Positions 21,639 to 25,084 of a stretch of DNA of 25,084 nucleotides are shown here, one piece after another. Source of the DNA: an uncultured Clostridia bacterium (GTDB lineage: Bacteria > Bacillota > Clostridia > Lachnospirales > Anaerotignaceae); contig CAJTZO010000036.1 in the NCBI GenBank assembly GCA_910583755.1, forward strand, positions 1 to 25,084, written 5' to 3'. Numbering within the stretch: the first letter of the stretch is position 1; each line of letters opens with the position of its first letter. A program made the position numbers and the translations under genes. The notes beneath the pieces were generated by a model that did not search any database, was not told the origin of the DNA, and worked only from the letters and a program-made list of their open reading frames with translations.

Positions 21639-23378
21639 TTATTGTGTTAAATCATTTTCTTTTAAATAAGTTAAAAAGGTGTCCATAATATTACGACTAC
21701 GTTTTTGAATATCTTCTTCTGAAAAATCAGTCATATGGTTTGATAAATACAGTAATTCTTCTATTTTCGTGCCATCTTTTTTTTGATTTCGACTATTGGT
21801 AAATCCTTGATAATATTTTATTTTGTCTGCAAAACGGTAATCAGCAGCACGTATATTAATACGTTTTTCTAATAATGACTTATTACCAAGAGAATCAAGG
21901 TTATATGTATGTTTTAAAGTTTTTTCTTTATCTTGTCGATTTCTAGCATAAATATGTTCAATTTCAAATACAGTTTCAAGGGAAAGCAATTCTTGATTTT
22001 TGTCTTGAAATGCCCACCAAGCAAGCATAGCTTTTGTAATAGGGCGGTTGTTGTGAAAGCGAAAATTAGAAAACATGCTATCTACTGTAGTAGGAACAAA
22101 TTTAAAATCTGCAAATGTTACAGGTTCATCTTTTACGATGTTTAACATTTCAGCAAAAACAGGGGTTCTAAGTGCATTTACACCCGGGTTTGTAATAGCA
22201 TAAGTCCAAATAAATCCAATTATTTTATTTAGAAACTTATAAAATACTTCTTCTTCCAGTAGCCCGTTTTCATCTTTATTTTGCATAAAGTACACAGATA
22301 CAAGATAAGTCCACATACCATTGGGAGCATAATTTAACACAAATAATCTACGCAAAATACGAGTAGAAAATTTGTCTTTGTCTTGGTTTGACACATCTTC
22401 CCAAAAATGTGCAAGTAAAATTAAGTTTTCAAATGTTTCTTCTTTTTTTAATAAAGCATAATTATTTTTTTCATAAAATTTTCGTAAAGCTTCTGTTGTA
22501 GAAGACTTGATACCTTGCATAGCTCTAATATAATACATATAGCGAGTAAATAATTCATCCATTGGAGTACCAGTAAGTGGGTGAAAAATTTTTTTGCTTA
22601 AAAACTCCAGATTTTTCCAATCAGTAATAAAGAAATCTTTCTTTCCAATGTTGGAATAATACTTGTAAAATTGCGCTTTAAAAATATCAGAATCTGATAA
22701 AGGCTTTCCGCGGTCATTTAAGGTAGAAAAAATTCTAAGTGCAGTATCTTGAGATTCTGCTTCAATCGGTAGCAAAATGCAATTATTCATAATTCGAGTA
22801 GGAAGATAAGCAAAATAAGTTGGAAATTTGTTTGAAAAAGAGTCAATGCAATTTTGAAAAAAACGGAAATTTACAGCATATCTACTTTTTTGTTCTTTGC
22901 TTGTAATGCCAGTACGTAAAATTGCAAGAAACTCATTTTTATCATCATCGGTAACAACCTCAGAATTAATTTTTAATTCCATTTCATTTGGTTCGCCAAA
23001 TTCATCGGTTTTCCAAAGACATTTTTCAATATTCTGTTTGGTAGAAATAGATTCCCTGTCCTGCATATGGTTAAATTTTGTATAAAAGGCACGAAGAAGT
23101 AACATTAATGTTGTAAGACGTTGTTGCCCATCAATAACTTCCATTTTTTCATCTTTATTTTTAAAGGTAACAATGGGACCTAAAAAATATTCACTGTTTC
23201 TATCAAATTCTACACTTCCATTATCTGGAATAGCAAAAGTAAAAATATCATCCCACAAGGTTTGACATTCTGCTTCTTCCCAAGCATAAGGACGCTGATA
23301 ATCAGGAATTAAAAAATCTGCTCTTTTATCTTGAAATAAATCTTTAATTGTTTTTTGGTCAACATTTAATTTTGACAC
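21639..23378 (-). CDS. DUF262/DUF1524 (GmrSD-like) putative nuclease
   Basis: 579 residues. The N-terminal DUF262 domain (ParB/sulfiredoxin-like, also in GmrS, BrxU and SspE) shows IPDYQRPYAW (24-33), FLGPIV (65-70) and the nucleotide-binding DGQQRLTT (83-90). The C-terminal DUF1524 HNH-type nuclease region has FEIEHIYARN with E474-H475, and GNKSLL with N499. The common HxxP after the catalytic His reads HIYA. Related proteins cut modified phage DNA (GmrSD) or act within defence systems, so an anti-phage role is plausible but not shown. The start is GTG at 23376-23378, preceded by AAAGGGGG. It lies in a minus-strand accessory segment with its own promoter, overlapped by a long palindrome. Confidence 0.85.
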   Translation of the reverse strand: MSKLNVDQKTIKDLFQDKRADFLIPDYQRPYAWEEAECQTLWDDIFTFAIPDNGSVEFDRNSEYFLGPIVTFKNKDEKMEVIDGQQRLTTLMLLLRAFYTKFNHMQDRESISTKQNIEKCLWKTDEFGEPNEMELKINSEVVTDDDKNEFLAILRTGITSKEQKSRYAVNFRFFQNCIDSFSNKFPTYFAYLPTRIMNNCILLPIEAESQDTALRIFSTLNDRGKPLSDSDIFKAQFYKYYSNIGKKDFFITDWKNLEFLSKKIFHPLTGTPMDELFTRYMYYIRAMQGIKSSTTEALRKFYEKNNYALLKKEETFENLILLAHFWEDVSNQDKDKFSTRILRRLFVLNYAPNGMWTYLVSVYFMQNKDENGLLEEEVFYKFLNKIIGFIWTYAITNPGVNALRTPVFAEMLNIVKDEPVTFADFKFVPTTVDSMFSNFRFHNNRPITKAMLAWWAFQDKNQELLSLETVFEIEHIYARNRQDKEKTLKHTYNLDSLGNKSLLEKRINIRAADYRFADKIKYYQGFTNSRNQKKDGTKIEELLYLSNHMTDFSEEDIQKRSRNIMDTFLTYLKENDLTQ

Positions 23379-23407
23379 AATAGTTTTCCCCCTTTATATT
23401 TTAAAAT

Positions 23408-23439
23408 AATTATCATTATATCACAAAATAATGATAATT
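23408..23439 (-). promoter_or_regulatory. promoter of the DUF262 gene inside a 12-bp inverted repeat
   Basis: AATTATCATTAT (23408-23419) and ATAATGATAATT (23428-23439) form a perfect inverted repeat with an 8-bp spacer. On the minus strand an extended -10 (TGATATAAT, complement of 23415-23423) lies within it. The half-sites resemble Fur-family boxes (GATAATGATAAT), although the spacing differs from a classical 19-bp box. Confidence 0.5.
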
Positions 23440-23507
23440 TTAATATTAAAAAAGGAAAAAGAAATAAGAAGTGTTCTTAATTTATAAAGATTGTTTTAAA
23501 ATGATTT

Positions 23508-23906
23508 TTAAATCCTTTTTTGATATTTTGTTTTATTTAATTTGTTAAGGTCTGCATCTATCAGTATATTTACAAGATTTTTAATGATATTAATTTCTGC
23601 TTTAAAAATAATGATGGTGTCTTTTGCAGGACCATCACAAAGTACAACAAAATGTTTTCCCGTTGTTTTATCTATTTCTATTAATCTAATATCCTGATTT
23701 TTTCTTTCCCAATATTGATTTTGTTTTAATTCTATTTTAGGGAATAATGTTATAGTAACTATCCAATTTTTATTTTGACTTTTTGTTCCACCAATAGAGA
23801 TAAATTCCTCTAACCACTTTGGTCTAATTGGTTTAGGATGTAATTCTTCAAATTTTTTCCATGCCATATATATTGCAATTTGATATTCATTATATTTTTC
23901 TTTCAT
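23508..23906 (-). CDS. small protein of unknown function
   Basis: 132 residues that I do not recognise. The N-terminal part is helical and aromatic (EYQIAIYMAWKKFEELHPKP), followed by IRPKWLEEF and beta-rich stretches (NWIVTITLFPKIEL; HFVVLCDGP; DTIIIFKAEI), and a Lys/Asn-rich end. There is no signal peptide or transmembrane helix. It starts 19 bp after the cupin stop codon on the same strand, so the two may be co-transcribed. The ribosome binding site (GGAAGAAGAAAG) is purine-rich but weak, and composition is very AT-rich. Its compact alpha-beta pattern would suit a small globular accessory protein, but any function would be a guess. Confidence 0.6.
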   Translation of the reverse strand: MKEKYNEYQIAIYMAWKKFEELHPKPIRPKWLEEFISIGGTKSQNKNWIVTITLFPKIELKQNQYWERKNQDIRLIEIDKTTGKHFVVLCDGPAKDTIIIFKAEINIIKNLVNILIDADLNKLNKTKYQKRI

Positions 23907-23925
23907 TATCTTTCTTCTTCCATCA

Positions 23926-24363
23926 TCATATTAACTTTCTATATTTTTCATCTTCTACAGGCTCACACCATTCATTGCTTGTCTGTTCTCCAGGAACTTC
24001 TACAGCAATGTGAGAAAACCAACTATCTGCTTTTGCACCATGCCAATGTTTTACTTCTGCCGGAATTGTAATGACCATACCAGGCTCTAAACTAATTGCT
24101 GGTTTTCCTTCTTCTTGATACCATCCACTTCCAGCAGTACAAATCAGTAGTTGACCACCACCTTTTTTTGCATGATGAATATGCCAATTATTTCGATAGC
24201 CAGGCTCAAATGTCACGTTTGCAAGAAATACGGCTGATTCTTCTGGGACAGTTAAAGAATTAAGATAAGAATTTCCTAAAAAATATTGTGCAAATGCTGT
24301 GTTTTCTTTTCCTAAACCGAATATGTTTTGTTTGTCAAATTCTTGCTTGTTGTTTGTCTTCAT
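23926..24363 (-). CDS. cupin-domain protein
   Basis: 145 residues forming a single cupin barrel. Motif 1 reads GYRNNWHIHHAKKGGGQLL (55-73), giving metal-ligand candidates H61, H63 and Q71. Motif 2 reads EPGMVITIPAEVKHWHGA (93-110), giving H106 or H108. The opening (FGLGKENTAFAQYFLGNSYL) and the W-H-x-H pattern resemble the small manganese cupins often annotated near carboxymuconolactone decarboxylase-like or hydroxynitrile lyase-like proteins. Other members of this type have a shorter spacing between HxH and Gln. The reaction is unknown. The start has AAAGGAGAA about 9 bp upstream. It is upstream of the 132-residue protein on the same strand. An inverted repeat (24406-24425) in the promoter region suggests regulation. 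Confidence 0.85.
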   Translation of the reverse strand: MKTNNKQEFDKQNIFGLGKENTAFAQYFLGNSYLNSLTVPEESAVFLANVTFEPGYRNNWHIHHAKKGGGQLLICTAGSGWYQEEGKPAISLEPGMVITIPAEVKHWHGAKADSWFSHIAVEVPGEQTSNEWCEPVEDEKYRKLI

Positions 24364-24405
24364 AAAGCATTTCTCCTTTTGTTTTAGTTTTCAAATTTAT
24401 TTTTA

Positions 24406-24425
24406 TGATAAATCTATTTTTATCA
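24406..24425 (-). promoter_or_regulatory. inverted repeat upstream of the cupin gene (candidate operator)
   Basis: TGATAAA (24406-24412), a 6-bp spacer, then TTTATCA (24419-24425), a perfect inverted repeat. It overlaps a TTGATA hexamer on the minus strand (complement of 24421-24426) that may be a -35. It lies about 43 bp upstream of the start codon. Confidence 0.4.
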
Positions 24426-24445
24426 AATGTCTAATACTTAAATAG

Positions 24446-24474
24446 AATAAAAAATAATGCTTGATAAGCATATA
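24446..24474 (-). terminator. leftward terminator, distal hairpin copy at repeat C
   Basis: Stem ATGCTT (24457-24462) and AAGCAT (24466-24471), extended by AAT/ATT. On the minus strand it is followed by a U-rich run (complement of 24446-24456). It would end leftward transcripts that cross repeat C. A near copy without U-tract lies at 24695-24717. Confidence 0.5.
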
Positions 24475-24694
24475 TTCAGCTTGTGAAAAAACCTTGAAGG
24501 CTAGTCCTTAAACTCCTCATTCTTTCTTGAAAGAAAAAGTCAAAGGACTTTAAGGTGAAACTAACGTTTTGCTAAAAAGATTGATTTTATAGGGAAAAAC
24601 GCTAGTTTTTCCATAAAAGTTTTTTGTCCAACTTTTTTTTAAAAAAGTTGGTGGGTGTGGGTGAAACCCACAAAAAAAGTATTGACAAACTGAA
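24475..24694 (+). repeat. copy C of the terminator-associated repeat
   Basis: Ends TTCAGCTTGTGAA (from 24475) and TTGACAAACTGAA (to 24694), matching as inverted repeats at about 11 of 13 positions. Internal hairpins: AAGG/CCTT near 24497, TTCTTTCTTGAAAGAA, GGAAAAAC-GCTA-GTTTTTCC (24593-24612), CCAACT(n)/A(n)GTTGG (24628-24651), and GTGGGT-GAA-ACCCAC (24657-24671). It is flanked by two copies of a locus-specific hairpin (22 of 24 bases alike). It lies in the opposite direction to the leftward frame it follows. There is no open reading frame. Confidence 0.8.
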
Positions 24695-24717
24695 TAATGC
24701 TTAATAAGCATGTATTC
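24695..24717 (-). repeat. proximal hairpin copy at repeat C, overlapping a stop codon
   Basis: ATAATGCTT-AAT-AAGCATGTATTC is nearly identical to the hairpin at 24455-24477. It lacks a U-tract in either direction. The TAA that ends the leftward decayed frame (24701-24703) lies inside its loop and stem. Confidence 0.55.
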
Positions 24718-25015
24718 CCTTTCCTAATAAAGTGTTAAAAAAGCTGTCAAAATCATTTTTCAGAAAAATTAAATTGTTTCTTTTTATATCATCGTATCCA
24801 TCATGAATAAAAAATAGATTTTTCCTTAATAATTTCCTAAAATTCCTAAACAAATTTGATTTCCATTAGGGTTTATCTGTTATCAAAAGAAAACTTATGT
24901 TTCTTTTTAGGGTCATGTAATATATTAAGTGAAAGAAAAAATATAGATAAAAAGATTAAATAGAAAGACCAAATTCGAAAGTATTAATAAATAAACCAAT
25001 AATAATATCATGCAT
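24701..25015 (-). pseudogene. decayed reading frame of unknown origin
   Basis: One minus-strand frame starts at ATG 25013-25015 (MHDIIIGLFINTFEFGLSI). It is interrupted by two in-frame TAA codons (the second at 24866-24868) and continues as a protein-like 54-codon stretch (RKNLFFIHDGYDDIKRNN, then LIFLKNDFDSFFNTLLGKG) to the TAA at 24701-24703. A TTGACA lies upstream near 25040 on the minus strand. It may be the remains of a small gene whose terminator was hit by repeat C. I do not recognise it. No intact gene lies between 24364 and the end of the window. Confidence 0.3.
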
Positions 25016-25084
25016 ATATTCTTTTTTTGTTTTGGGTTTGTCAAGAAAAATGTGTAAGTTTTATAAAATTTTCTTACCGGCAGT

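Noticed and set aside
24717..25084. An intact gene at the right end of the window
   Set aside because: Both strands are broken by stops; only the decayed frame described separately is seen.

Overview
This is an AT-rich stretch with strong AGGAGG-type ribosome binding sites, consensus-like sigma-A promoters, a TTG-started FtsZ of the clostridial MLEFD type, an archaeal-type AspRS next to gatCAB, and the order murA - divIB/ftsQ - ftsZ. Together these point to a low-GC Firmicute of the class Clostridia, possibly Lachnospirales. The finer placement is inference.

Layout. 1-4.7 kb: an orphan PTS IIC-type permease, a soluble sensor-like [FeFe]-hydrogenase fused to a methyl-accepting signalling domain, and a membrane-anchored protein of unknown function with its own promoter. 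5-5.9 kb: a secreted protein with three PepSY-like repeats. 6.1-8.3 kb: a divergent pair, a MurR/RpiR regulator (minus) and an M29 aminopeptidase (plus). 8.5-13.1 kb: an operon of archaeal-type aspartyl-tRNA synthetase plus gatC, gatA and gatB, which forms Asn-tRNA(Asn) (and Gln-tRNA(Gln)) by transamidation. 13.4-14.7 kb: an exported SH3/NlpC-P60 cell-wall hydrolase with a perfect consensus promoter. 15-16.2 kb: coaBC. 16.3-17.25 kb (minus): a P1/S58-family self-processing peptidase. 17.4-21.2 kb: murA, divIB/ftsQ and ftsZ, for peptidoglycan precursor synthesis and division. 21.6-24.4 kb (minus): an accessory-looking segment with a DUF262/DUF1524 (GmrSD-like) nuclease-type protein, a small unknown protein and a cupin. 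24.4-25.08 kb: no intact gene, only a repeat copy and a decayed reading frame.

The most unusual content is intergenic. A family of about 220-bp repeats (A 5885-6106, B 14684-14899, C 24475-24694, deletion derivative D 16231-16294, truncated inverted copy E 4713-4762) has imperfect terminal inverted repeats and a series of conserved internal hairpins. Each copy abuts a gene's own terminator hairpin. In the three full copies that hairpin is present on both sides of the repeat: unique to the locus, but matching within it. In A and C only the gene-distal hairpin keeps a U-tract, and in B it has the longer one. This is what a non-autonomous element would leave if it inserted between terminator stem and U-tract and duplicated the stem. 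No transposase is in the window. More degenerate relatives sit in leaders upstream of aspS, the P1 peptidase and ftsQ.

Several promoters carry perfect palindromes at or near the -10 or -35 (upstream of aspS, the NlpC/P60 gene, the DUF262 gene and the cupin). These are candidate operators whose proteins are unknown.
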